A stretch of DNA of 64,000 nt from Corallium rubrum (lineage: Eukaryota > Cnidaria > Anthozoa > Scleralcyonacea > Coralliidae). Positions 34,927 to 35,703 of the stretch are shown in pieces (position 1 is the stretch's first letter; each line of letters opens with the position of its first letter). The notes below the pieces were generated by a model, which was not told the origin of the DNA, ran no database searches, and was given only the letters and a program-made list of their open reading frames with translations. The position numbers were made by a program, and so were the translations under genes. Where the stretch lies: positions 11,805,192-11,869,191 of the forward strand of contig OZ036008.1 of assembly GCA_964035015.1 (NCBI GenBank), in the 5' to 3' direction.

Positions 34927-35524
34927 CAATGTATATATATATTAACAAATTATATTTCTAACTCAGTTGTATTATTATTATTATTAAAATATCCATTCTA
35001 CCAAACCTACCCAATCTATGATCCCACATGATACGACTTAAAAGCAAGAGCAGAAAAGGCACACTGCTTTCAATCCATTTTATAGCCCCTTGAAATTCCA
35101 TTCTGTCTCCATTTGGCCTGCCATTAGCAGAACCTTGATTTGTTGTGGGTAAACTTTCATTTCCATTGTTCGTTTCAAACTCTGATTGATTCCCATGACT
35201 TCCATTGCCATTCTCACTACCATGATGTCGTGAAAAGACATTAGTTTGGCCTCTACTATCATTTTCAACGACATCAGCTTGAGATAAGTCCACGTAAACA
35301 GACTCAGAAATCTGCCTTTGATGATCAACAACAGAATACCTCGGAGAACTGCTTCCAAAACCGGGAACATACTCCCTTATTACCGACGTAATAGGCCCCA
35401 AATGAGACGAAAGAGTTATCTGACCGTCTCCAGACGTGTACGACCACGAAGCTGAACGAGAATGAGATGATCTCGGGCTGTATTGCCCTTGGAGACTTCT
35501 CGCTCCTGAGGAGTTCGCAGCCAT
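1496..35524 (-). CDS. RNFT: RNFT1/RNFT2-like ER membrane RING-type E3 ubiquitin ligase (nine exons)
   Basis: Coding exons on the minus strand are 35524-35011, 7633-7557, 7061-6961, 6396-6326, 5667-5585, 3113-2967, 2418-2353, 2270-2166 and 1627-1496. They join in one frame with GT-AG borders into about 431 residues, close to vertebrate RNFT1 (about 435). The N-terminus is Ser/Asn/Gly-rich and presumably cytosolic. Hydrophobic segments follow, beginning with [20 protein letters not shown]. The C-terminal RING starts CPICQEEF and continues [21 protein letters not shown], with an aromatic tail ending AYIQLF. Family knowledge places RNFT proteins in the ER membrane as ubiquitin ligases linked to ER-associated degradation. 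The first intron is 27.4 kb and holds the BTB-SPRY array. The start ATG is the first in a long exon facing ARL6IP4. RNFT1 and RNFT2 cannot be separated here. Confidence 0.9.
1684..2075. repeat. GT-rich minisatellite
   Basis: About 20-bp units of the type gatgtggagaggtggtcattgt are repeated with decay. The array sits in the last RNFT intron, between exons 8 and 9. Confidence 0.8.
2526..2575. repeat. Poly-T followed by poly-G tract
   Basis: Homopolymer T then G run in an RNFT intron. Its length may be assembly-uncertain. Confidence 0.7.
2716..2890. repeat. Pentanucleotide microsatellite (GCAGT)n
   Basis: Near-perfect GCAGT repeats with two or three variants at each end, inside the RNFT intron between exons 6 and 7. 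Open frames across it on both strands are artefacts of a 5-bp period. Confidence 0.95.
3161..3866. repeat. Long-arm foldback MITE in RNFT intron
   Basis: Inverted arms of about 300 bp run from agcttaaggtcttcg to cgaagaccttaagtaagct. Shared blocks include aattcatag, caaagacaccattg and gtcgccccgagtgaag. The arms differ by only scattered changes. The element lies in the intron between exons 5 and 6. Confidence 0.88.
3867..4251. other. RNFT intron, no recognised feature
   Basis: Intronic sequence between two repeat elements. I see no exon with RNFT similarity, and the reading frame is already complete without one. Confidence 0.5.
4252..4530. repeat. hAT-type MITE family copy, decayed
   Basis: Begins cagggacgtagccagg and contains ttcctggcttttggagga and actctaaaggttaaaa, shared with copies at 26938-27150, 36468-36807 and 42287-42510. 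The 36468 copy shows the complete ends and an 8-bp target duplication, so this one is a truncated or mosaic relative. Confidence 0.65.
4562..5071. repeat. MITE with long inverted arms, related to 878-1370
   Basis: Arms start gccaatgcagcgaaatgtcacc and end ggtgaaatttcgctgcattggc. Internal blocks such as tttgatatgcaaatgtcata are inverted at 4905-4945. It lies within an RNFT intron. Confidence 0.8.
5224..5440. repeat. Tandem pair of about 97-bp palindromic-ended elements
   Basis: Two copies (about 5226-5322 and 5340-5434) have ends ccctttatcgccca and tgggcgataaaggg and share gacgagtaaaatcgtctgg. Similar taaaatc-tctgg-gttagccagagtaaaat motifs recur at 5972-6005, 36405-36448, 44860-44955 and 57065-57120, so this is a dispersed family. 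Confidence 0.75.
5763..5949. repeat. Short MITE with palindromic ends
   Basis: Ends atagaccttattcataaatgg and ccatttatgaataaggtctat are inverted copies. Inner arms pair as tatgtgcatataaatta with taatttatatgcacat. It lies in RNFT intron 4. Confidence 0.85.
6060..6122. repeat. Compound (TC)n/(TA)n microsatellite
   Basis: Short ct and ta runs in the RNFT intron between exons 4 and 5. Confidence 0.7.
6460..6760. repeat. Purine/GT-rich low-complexity DNA with G-run
   Basis: Duplicated gattggaggggg and aagcatgtaagg blocks followed by a run of G near 6665-6683, in the RNFT intron between exons 3 and 4. Confidence 0.55.
7869..8052. repeat. TA-rich microsatellite cluster
   Basis: Several (TA)n runs separated by tactgtg and tacatgta spacers. 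Confidence 0.9.
8056..8340 (-). ncRNA. Penelope-type terminal repeats with decayed hammerhead-like motifs
   Basis: Two minus-strand segments read ttgcctgaagattgcc and, further on, gttgcctgatcgcttaacg followed by gtgtgaaactcggagtagc. The pattern CTGA-stem-GAAAC is what is expected of type I hammerhead ribozymes in Penelope-like retroelements. The same terminus occurs in array units C and D. The core bases here are altered, so activity is doubtful. Confidence 0.5.
8786..8980 (-). pseudogene. Penelope-like GIY-YIG-region fragment with Asn-repeat expansion
   Basis: The minus strand encodes a long Asn run, then [21 protein letters not shown] recognise the C-x-C-x6-CPL-x-G-x-C pattern from the linker ahead of the endonuclease in GIY-YIG-bearing retroelements of aquatic invertebrates. 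Only a fragment remains. Units C (23021-23266) and D (about 30400-30640) carry the same fragment. The gtt repeat causes length variation. Confidence 0.5.
9039..9113. repeat. (TA)n microsatellite
   Basis: Pure TA run at a position shared by units A, C and D, just 3' of the BTB-SPRY gene. Confidence 0.95.
9460..10419 (-). CDS. Coiled-coil/BTB(T1)/SPRY-like protein, copy A
   Basis: Intronless frame of 319 residues. Residues 1-52 are charged and helical ([20 protein letters not shown] onward), likely a coiled coil. Residues 53-150 are a KCTD-type BTB/T1 domain with [25 protein letters not shown] and [17 protein letters not shown]. Residues 165-319 look like a SPRY-type beta-sandwich with [20 protein letters not shown] and [17 protein letters not shown] domains commonly recruit cullin-3, and SPRY domains bind ligands through loops, so a substrate adaptor is a reasonable inference. 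Copies C and D are almost identical up to residue 180 and diverge after it. The ATG is shared by all copies and preceded by conserved flank. Whether it is expressed is unknown. Confidence 0.85.
   Translation of the reverse strand: MDGEDLLAKFDALTKRFKAEFEEIIESERAKMKAEVDAYNVEKERMKAVTVNDSDIINLNVGGQKMTTERSTLCQVEGSLLASMFSGRWEDGLKRDKDGCVFFDFNPKYFDLILDYLRAKKVETPENPAPLPKVASEQLKNFNNLVEYLGLKEELVPKGINESFKQHSTGITIEEDGAVALHGPNGYHKYVLGENTYQDGVIRWQLKLESFQDNYWMLVGIVKADTAASSDNSFNWSGSYGWALGNSGQVWTNRQSSIVDSLKNTCKQGDTVELILDCTTPKLSLVLPAKQEFHLTLPSSAAWRLHINLNTATDKIRIL
10979..11467 (-). CDS. HIRAN-like protein carried by pogo element
   Basis: 162 residues. The core reads [10 protein letters not shown], then [20 protein letters not shown] and [17 protein letters not shown]. 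That matches the HIRAN pattern of a Gly/Tyr strand, a D-x-NAI-x-V block and a G-x-VP-x-x-[LS] block. HIRAN domains (HLTF/Rad5 type) bind single-stranded DNA 3' ends at stalled or damaged DNA. The C-terminal 60 residues include [18 protein letters not shown] and are not recognised further. Proteins of this shape occur in cnidarian genomes as I recall. It lies inside the transposon, divergent from the transposase, so a role in transposition or end repair is inferred. No helicase domain is attached. Confidence 0.7.
   Translation of the reverse strand: MARAMPVEFKMYFKVDFDTIIRGHHVYKSVWTPKTHEILECEKDTRAEAKEHDENAIGVYKPPTGTKQPNSKKTLAGHVPIELSRLLKNFLDANTENKLFAKATGKRKREIGLVVPAKFSAVTTELRIAEVLERELSSKAMKYSHFELNNIVIEKNKYPRLL
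11468..11668. promoter_or_regulatory. Divergent promoter region of the pogo element
   Basis: 201 bp separate the two start codons. It is AT-rich and must serve both genes if they are expressed independently. No specific factor site can be assigned. Confidence 0.5.
11669..13114 (+). CDS. pogo/Tigger-like transposase (CENP-B HTH plus DDE_1)
   Basis: 481 residues, intact. The N-terminus has a Psq/CENP-B type helix-turn-helix ([20 protein letters not shown] then [14 protein letters not shown]). A second CENP-B domain follows ([20 protein letters not shown] to [20 protein letters not shown]). The DDE catalytic core has [24 protein letters not shown] and a third acidic region at [20 protein letters not shown]. 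The C-terminus is acidic ([13 protein letters not shown]...DSDIEIE). The enzyme would cut and paste the element at TA targets. It ends about 220 bp before the right terminal repeat. Confidence 0.92.
   Translation: MADSNRDQISHKGQKRHKYSLAVKKQAIAYAEIHGNRPASRQFQVDERRIREWRAKKSDIEGVLAVRGNKVKQRSRLCGAGRKPLSTKLEEVLMEWIESRRSRGLRVSSKLIMKKAQVTFNDINQNDVTDDDFKASRGWLAKFMKRNGLSLQLRRKTSIAQQDPERMIAKLVSYVIQVRRLQKKHEYSPSDIIAMDETPVWCDMVSETTIDATGTKTITLKTTGHEKARASVCLAAKADGTKLKPMVVFKGAKRESAALNEEFKRRAVVATSVNGWMDTELTRTWTNSVLGAFSFNRRLLAWDSYECHLVDSITDSLKSKKIDRVIVPGGCTKYIQAPDVSCNKPFKSLCTERCDEWLATVGIHEETAAGNLKAPPRKTILQWILDSWDELPTDVIKKSFKSCALNLPVDGSEDDAIHCFKEGQPCNTGQAVLKSQLDILDEPETNPFDTEEYTSSDVEEACPTIQLLDSDHEGDSDIEIE
13342..14021. 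repeat. 3' part of array unit A
   Basis: Resumes unit sequence after the pogo target duplication: atgcattttccatagtac, the ggggtggtggcatttgact block, aaaatggcggatgtgg and catatttcggtaaatta. All are found again in units B-D. The short open frame beginning [14 protein letters not shown] is repeated but not convincingly coding. Confidence 0.8.
14471..15580 (+). CDS. PIF/Harbinger transposase (DDE_Tnp_4)
   Basis: About 369 residues from the first [15 protein letters not shown] at 14504 is an alternative start. The catalytic core reads [40 protein letters not shown] and [14 protein letters not shown], giving the D-D-E triad of the nuclease. The frame is uninterrupted and lacks introns. The enzyme acts with the Myb/SANT partner encoded convergently at 16616-17410. 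Similar domesticated proteins exist (HARBI1), but the flanking terminal repeats show this one is still in a transposon. Confidence 0.93.
   Translation: MLFFVYLWLKFMARCGLQSVRDALTLAYAENYISDAEFVLLYEYNRSKPVFPYWKFNAFNLETWDDEECRTELRFGKHDLPLLMQCLQIPEKIVCQQRTTCSGMEGLCILLKRLAYPCRYTDMATRFGRNPTEMCLIYNTVLDNIYDIHHHRLESWDQPFLLPEQLHSYALAIHNRGAPLQNCFGFVDGTVRPIPKPKYNQRVMYNGHKRVHSIKFQSIVVPNGLIVNLAGPFEGKRHDSTMLYESGVLPNLRRVAFYNNQPLCLYGDPAYPLGVHLQGPFKERQRTPEMQAYNKAMSEVRVSVEWMFGNITKYFSFVDFKRQMKVNLSPVGKMYFVSALLENAHTCLYGNIVSQAFQLEPPSLQQYFW
15581..16615. other. Interior of Harbinger element between convergent genes
   Basis: AT-rich, with a (TA)n run at 15899-15955. A short imperfect inverted pair (ttattggatgttttggtatgtag/ctccaaaacatcttataag) lies at 15957-16095, around atgagcccacaggg. 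A block with gaacatgctatgtaatcgag at 16452-16490 matches the tail of the tRNA-type SINE at 48855-49075. No gene is seen. Confidence 0.6.
16616..17410 (-). CDS. Harbinger-associated Myb/SANT-like DNA-binding protein
   Basis: 264 residues. The N-terminal trihelix/SANT module has [33 protein letters not shown] and [21 protein letters not shown] charged helical region follows with a basic stretch ([20 protein letters not shown]), then a long Gln-rich segment (about residues 215-250) encoded by ctg/ttg repeats. In PIF/Harbinger systems this partner binds the terminal repeats and helps the transposase enter the nucleus. It is convergent to the transposase inside the same element. The polyQ length may vary. 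Confidence 0.88.
   Translation of the reverse strand: MVWSDEKDLTLLKEVTVEGVLNHKQKSRERGARWQKVADNLNTQGFEITARSARDHFGTLSKKYKAKMAQEKRATGEGGQELTERESLLEELIEIGEETDLMMENEDILKKQKNEKEKAQAKDMRQRAMERFSETKKRTTGSDESQEQVKKRRRSGDMFTWLNEKIELDKEAKEQERKEKKEEREAQNTQKMEFMELVRTTQQQCSTQMKLSEQYLQHQMQQQQQQQQQQQQQQFAMLQQQMMTFMQQQQQQTQLLANIIKEKD
17411..18144. other. 5' flank of Harbinger Myb gene and right terminal region
   Basis: AT-rich upstream DNA becoming GC-rich near the right terminal repeat. It contains repeated tcacgtcc/acgtccacgtcc words near 18080-18130, possibly binding sites. No gene seen. Confidence 0.55.
18569..18880. repeat. Nested MITE with a perfect 30-bp hairpin
   Basis: Outer ends gtaatacaccagaagtccaac and gttggacttctggttgtattac are inverted. 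At the centre, 18681-18710 pairs perfectly with 18728-18757 around a 17-nt loop; the stem includes gcaagttcccccggcag. Three tandem acgccatccc copies precede it. Confidence 0.82.
18881..19364. other. Nested repeat DNA with G-rich stretch
   Basis: Contains gagactctgggata-type repeat ends, G/C homopolymer runs and a short gttagggttagggttac at 19183-19199. No gene seen. Confidence 0.45.
19365..21237. repeat. 1.9-kb foldback element, diverged arms
   Basis: Outer words gagcagaagggcc (19365) and gggcccttctgctc (21222) are inverted. Inner arm blocks match in reverse: gacaatatttttgctgtttagaag against cttctaaacggcaaaaatattgtc, aaatttacggaatt against aattccgtaaattt, and acgaagcaattctgttaggtga against tcacctaatagaattgcttcg. 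The centre (about 19950-20900) is unique AT-rich DNA without a gene. Confidence 0.8.
21274..21430. repeat. 157-bp palindromic MITE
   Basis: Arms of about 58 bp begin ttaaccgcggatcaatttc and are almost perfect inverted copies, with the internal block caatcacgaggtgtattct. It is nested in the right arm of the 3-kb TA element. Confidence 0.9.
21494..22712. repeat. Array unit B, 3' part
   Basis: Continuous with the N-terminus of BTB-SPRY copy B and colinear with units C and D: ccagacattagtctgtccc, the ggggtggtggcatttgact block, aaaatggcggatgtgg, aaaccgcgagacttggcagg. It ends at the unit junction before gatagccatgatctataaaa. Confidence 0.85.
23021..23266 (-). pseudogene. Penelope-like fragment in unit C
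   Basis: Minus-strand text has an Asn run then [20 protein letters not shown] followed by [20 protein letters not shown]. The extra residues beyond the unit A copy strengthen the match to the region preceding a GIY-YIG endonuclease. It is truncated on both sides. Confidence 0.55.
23300..23346 (+). ncRNA. Hammerhead-like motif, unit C
   Basis: Reads gattgatgatcacttaacgtg then tgaaactcggagtagcaac. Compared with unit D the CTGATGA core is disturbed by a short duplication (ctgattgatga), so it is probably a decayed type I hammerhead of Penelope origin. Confidence 0.45.
23431..23490. repeat. (TA)n/(TACA)n microsatellite
   Basis: Same position as the TA tract in units A and D; here it is interrupted by the Penelope-like inverted element. 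Confidence 0.85.
23541..23569 (-). ncRNA. Hammerhead ribozyme motif, left arm
   Basis: On the minus strand: CCTGACGA, a GGGC-CTTC-GCTC hairpin, then GAAAC and GTC. This is the CUGANGA / stem II / GAAA order of Penelope hammerheads. Mirror copy at 24554-24582. Confidence 0.65.
23824..24084 (-). pseudogene. GIY-YIG endonuclease C-terminal piece of Penelope-like element
   Basis: The frame gives [20 protein letters not shown] then [38 protein letters not shown] and NERFSFI. YIGET...R..EH and the PxGLNE end are typical of the nuclease that nicks target DNA for these retroelements. The reverse transcriptase is absent, so this is a remnant. The last third also forms the left inverted arm. Confidence 0.85.
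24554..24582 (+). ncRNA. Hammerhead ribozyme motif, right arm
   Basis: Sequence cctgacgaagggccttcgct then cgaaacgtc. Stem II GGGC/GCTC closes on a 4-nt loop, and the GAAAC is intact. The palindromic acgt after GAA fits the very short stem III described for Penelope hammerheads, which may act as dimers. Confidence 0.65.
24929..25325. repeat. 397-bp TA-flanked MITE with internal palindromic words
   Basis: Ends CACACGTAAAAATGC and GCGTTTTTGCATGTG are imperfect inverted repeats. TA on both sides matches the uninterrupted cagcaatatatattg of unit A. The interior is full of ctgatacag, ctgttcagtct and similar self-complementary words. Shares its terminal type with 47573-48011 and 62410-62889. Confidence 0.85.
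25453..26412 (-). CDS. Coiled-coil/BTB(T1)/SPRY-like protein, copy C
   Basis: 319 residues, intact, same architecture as copy A. By eye it has about 8 nucleotide differences from copy A over the first 500 bp of coding sequence, but about 30 over the last 430 bp. Changed stretches include GWFKYVLG for [17 protein letters not shown] for [20 protein letters not shown] for [11 protein letters not shown], and [15 protein letters not shown] for [15 protein letters not shown]. These clusters would sit in loops between beta strands. Expression is unproven; the upstream flank is shared with the other copies. Confidence 0.85.
   Translation of the reverse strand: MDGEDLLAKFDALTKRFKAEFGEIIERERARMKAEVDAYNVEKERMKAVTVNDSDIIHLNVGGQKMTTERSTLCQVEGSLLASMFSGRWEDSLKRDKDGCVFFDFNPKYFGLILDYLRAKKVETPENPAPLPKVASEQLKNFNNLVEYLGLKEELVPKGINESFKQHSTGITIEEDGAVALHGPNGWFKYVLGENTYQDGVIRWQLKLESFQDNNWMFVGIVKADTVPSSDDSYNWSGSYGWALGDSGQAWTNGQESNVDSLKNTFKQGDTVELILDCTTSKLSLVLPAKQEFHLTLPSSAAWRLHINLLTATDKIRIL
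26938..27270. repeat. hAT-type MITE family copy inserted in unit C
   Basis: Starts caggggcgtcggagcaacac and carries ggggcatgctccaccggga and tttcctgcattttgg, matching the 36468-36807 family. It interrupts the ggtggcattt block present in other units. The right end is unclear because part of the unit is also missing. Confidence 0.65.
27673..27874 (+). repeat. 5' LTR (202 bp)
   Basis: Begins tgttgagtggctagcactcg and ends aataaatatataaca. It contains an AATAAA-like signal near its end. Appears identical to the 3' LTR. Confidence 0.93.
27933..28814 (+). CDS. LTR-element gag polyprotein
   Basis: About 293 residues from the in-frame ATG ([14 protein letters not shown]); the frame is open back to 27876. 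The capsid-like region has [20 protein letters not shown] and [20 protein letters not shown]. One CCHC zinc knuckle, [14 protein letters not shown], lies near the end. It packages element RNA. An earlier ATG at 27893 is in another frame and closes at 27958. Confidence 0.85.
   Translation: MRGRTPSVESVAKQVVNSRAKPDVYKDGPWEEWLNHFQLCAEINQWNEDQRCQQLAVSLRGRAQTVYITLSTEEKSSYKELLAALNKKMTPPQERVVHKLAFRQRKREKGEKLVDLATSLRRLAARAYPGKDSTFIEDEIVDQFISALDSRELRIGVSQTSPTSLDEALSTGLRLESLHAIENKHRDRDRDARINMADIVDVTSTAGVNTAGARNDDIPAWAKNYFDQQTKLMERLLEATTAPKTPGKRSVICYKCGKQGHYQRECRSRVDDRNTNQSGSDQGNANRAGSYRW
28808..29833 (+). CDS. LTR-element protease and pol linker, truncated
   Basis: 341 residues, overlapping the end of gag by 7 bp in the -1 frame, as in many gag-pol junctions. 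The retropepsin motif [20 protein letters not shown] and a second strand [17 protein letters not shown] are visible. It ends at FIETGEAGE, just where the linker before reverse transcriptase would be, with a stop directly against the 3' LTR. The rest of pol has been lost by internal deletion. Confidence 0.85.
   Translation: MVTPPAPVNPEIMNPPKCVSSAAMGNAIFIKCEINQHHVNALVDSGAAVTLIHSDVFYRTKSKATSMWSSHQPILGANNNPLAICGIAEIDIKIEDTVIHHRVYVCKDLAQELLLGADFLKKNNCVIDFERETIKIGALECKMDSTSARKICHVAVASSVTIPPRCMVNVCCNVEEASVVGKTTGVLEPEPRFENRYSVGIIKVVATVNKGGIPVRVFNPLSKPVRIFRGSTVGKLFPLVETEQEEKTEDQQSCYHVCQGISNSEVKETYASVTSRREHNKETMEEMANLFKIENPSLSKDQRETVYNILSQHSGAVSRGKTDLGELKTSQHFIETGEAGE
29834..30035 (+). repeat. 3' LTR (202 bp)
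   Basis: Same sequence as the 5' LTR by eye, followed by the target duplicate GTAT and resumed unit sequence tgcatttttatt. Confidence 0.93.
30400..30640 (-). pseudogene. Penelope-like fragment in unit D
   Basis: Minus strand repeats the [14 protein letters not shown] motif of units A and C beside expanded ttg repeats. Other parts of the element are absent. Confidence 0.5.
30666..30708 (+). ncRNA. Hammerhead-like motif, unit D
   Basis: Reads ttgcctgatgatcacttcac then gtgtgaaactcggagtagc. CTGATGA and GAAAC are intact, CAC/GTG forms a short stem II, and gttgcc/gtagcaac-type flanks can form stem I. The best preserved of the four copies of this terminus. Confidence 0.55.
30795..30842. repeat. 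(TA)n microsatellite
   Basis: Pure TA run, positionally equivalent to those at 9039 and 23431. Confidence 0.95.
31191..32147 (-). CDS. Coiled-coil/BTB(T1)/SPRY-like protein, copy D
   Basis: 318 residues, intact. The coding sequence for residues 1-180 looks identical to copy A, and about 100 bp beyond the start codon differs at one base. In contrast the SPRY-like part has roughly 30 substitutions and a 3-bp deletion relative to [60 protein letters not shown] and NLLEPTDK. About 20 of some 130 residues change. The 3' flank is again nearly identical. Same inferred adaptor role as copy A. Confidence 0.85.
   Translation of the reverse strand: MDGEDLLAKFDALTKRFKAEFEEIIESERAKMKAEVDAYNVEKERMKAVTVNDSDIINLNVGGQKMTTERSTLCQVEGSLLASMFSGRWEDGLKRDKDGCVFFDFNPKYFDLILDYLRAKKVETPENPAPLPKVASEQLKNFNNLVEYLGLKEELVPKGINESFKQHSTGITIEEDGAVALHGPNGGHKYVLGENTYQDGVIRWQLKLESFKNNWMFVGIVKADTVPSNDNSYYWSGSYGWALGNSSQVWTNGQGSDVDSPTNTCKQGDTVELILDCTTSKLSLVLPAKQEFHHTLPSSAAWRLHINLLEPTDKIRIL
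32148..33295. repeat. 3' part of array unit D
   Basis: Colinear with 10420-10793 plus 13342-14010 of unit A, with the uninterrupted gccataaccatgc site at 32517-32529. No independent gene is apparent. Confidence 0.8.
33296..33743 (+). mobile_element. 5'-truncated LINE (non-LTR retrotransposon) 3' end
   Basis: A frame ending at 33558 gives [20 protein letters not shown] then [20 protein letters not shown], the usual end of LINE reverse transcriptases (R.WN.L.....S...FK). A 3' UTR ending in A-rich DNA follows. It interrupts the agcaaaacc/gtgagacttgg sequence of other units, with aaaac at both ends. Confidence 0.75.
33833..34262. repeat. Array unit E (5' fragment) with complete MITE
   Basis: Starts with the unit junction motif and matches units C and D to gtgctaagaacatcagtgacc. 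From 34067 to 34259 it carries an inverted-arm element whose other half is missing in units C and D; a related full copy sits at 37003-37190. The array ends here. Confidence 0.75.
34263..34424. repeat. (TA)n microsatellites and SINE-tail fragment
   Basis: TA runs at 34263-34322 and about 34390-34423 surround gggcatttcactcgattgcag, which is the reverse of the tRNA-type SINE tail at about 49038-49056. Confidence 0.75.
34424..34577. repeat. Palindromic Penelope-type terminus
   Basis: Arms of about 65 bp with aacagagaacgtaagtggtc, meeting at gcgcgaaggccctttgc. The acgtttcg-cgaaggccctt words match the hammerhead-bearing termini at 23541 and 24554 but the core is degraded. A longer relative lies at 54958-55335. 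Confidence 0.75.
34676..34790. repeat. Small palindromic MITE-like sequence
   Basis: Contains atatcctcactagtgaggatat, an 11-bp perfect dyad, followed by cgatcacgtgat. It lies near the donor end of RNFT intron 1. Confidence 0.5.
34808..34932. repeat. (TC)n then (TA)n microsatellite
   Basis: About 100 bp of TC followed by a short TA run. Long open frames across it are spurious. Confidence 0.95.
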
Positions 35525-35703
35525 ATTTTTCTCCCGAGGATACCACGAGATTTATCCCAGGAGAAAACTGCCCCTTGGCTGTGCGCCCCGGAAGCGCCAG
35601 TGGAACATTTTAGACTACCGGGGGAGGAAGCGCCCAAGGAGCAAGTCTGTTTTTGTAAACAACATGCCCTTTGGATGGTCTTTTCAAAAACTTTGATGGA
35701 CTC
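35525..35703. promoter_or_regulatory. Bidirectional promoter region of RNFT and ARL6IP4
   Basis: About 180 bp separate the divergent start codons. It is GC-richer than its surroundings (for example cgccccggaagcgccagtgg) and lacks an obvious TATA box. Its 5' UTRs include ggaagcg, an ETS-like word often seen in housekeeping promoters. Shared control of the two genes is inferred. Confidence 0.6.

Larger units (their letters stand above)
7634..35010 (-). other. 27.4-kb first intron of RNFT, filled by a repeat-gene array
   Basis: The donor follows MWDHRLG at 35010 and the acceptor precedes [12 protein letters not shown] at 7633. Codon phase is preserved across the junction (G+GA). The other RNFT introns are all under 2.5 kb. 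The excess is explained by tandem BTB-SPRY units plus at least six separate transposon insertions. The intact BTB-SPRY genes lie on the same strand as RNFT. Confidence 0.85.
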
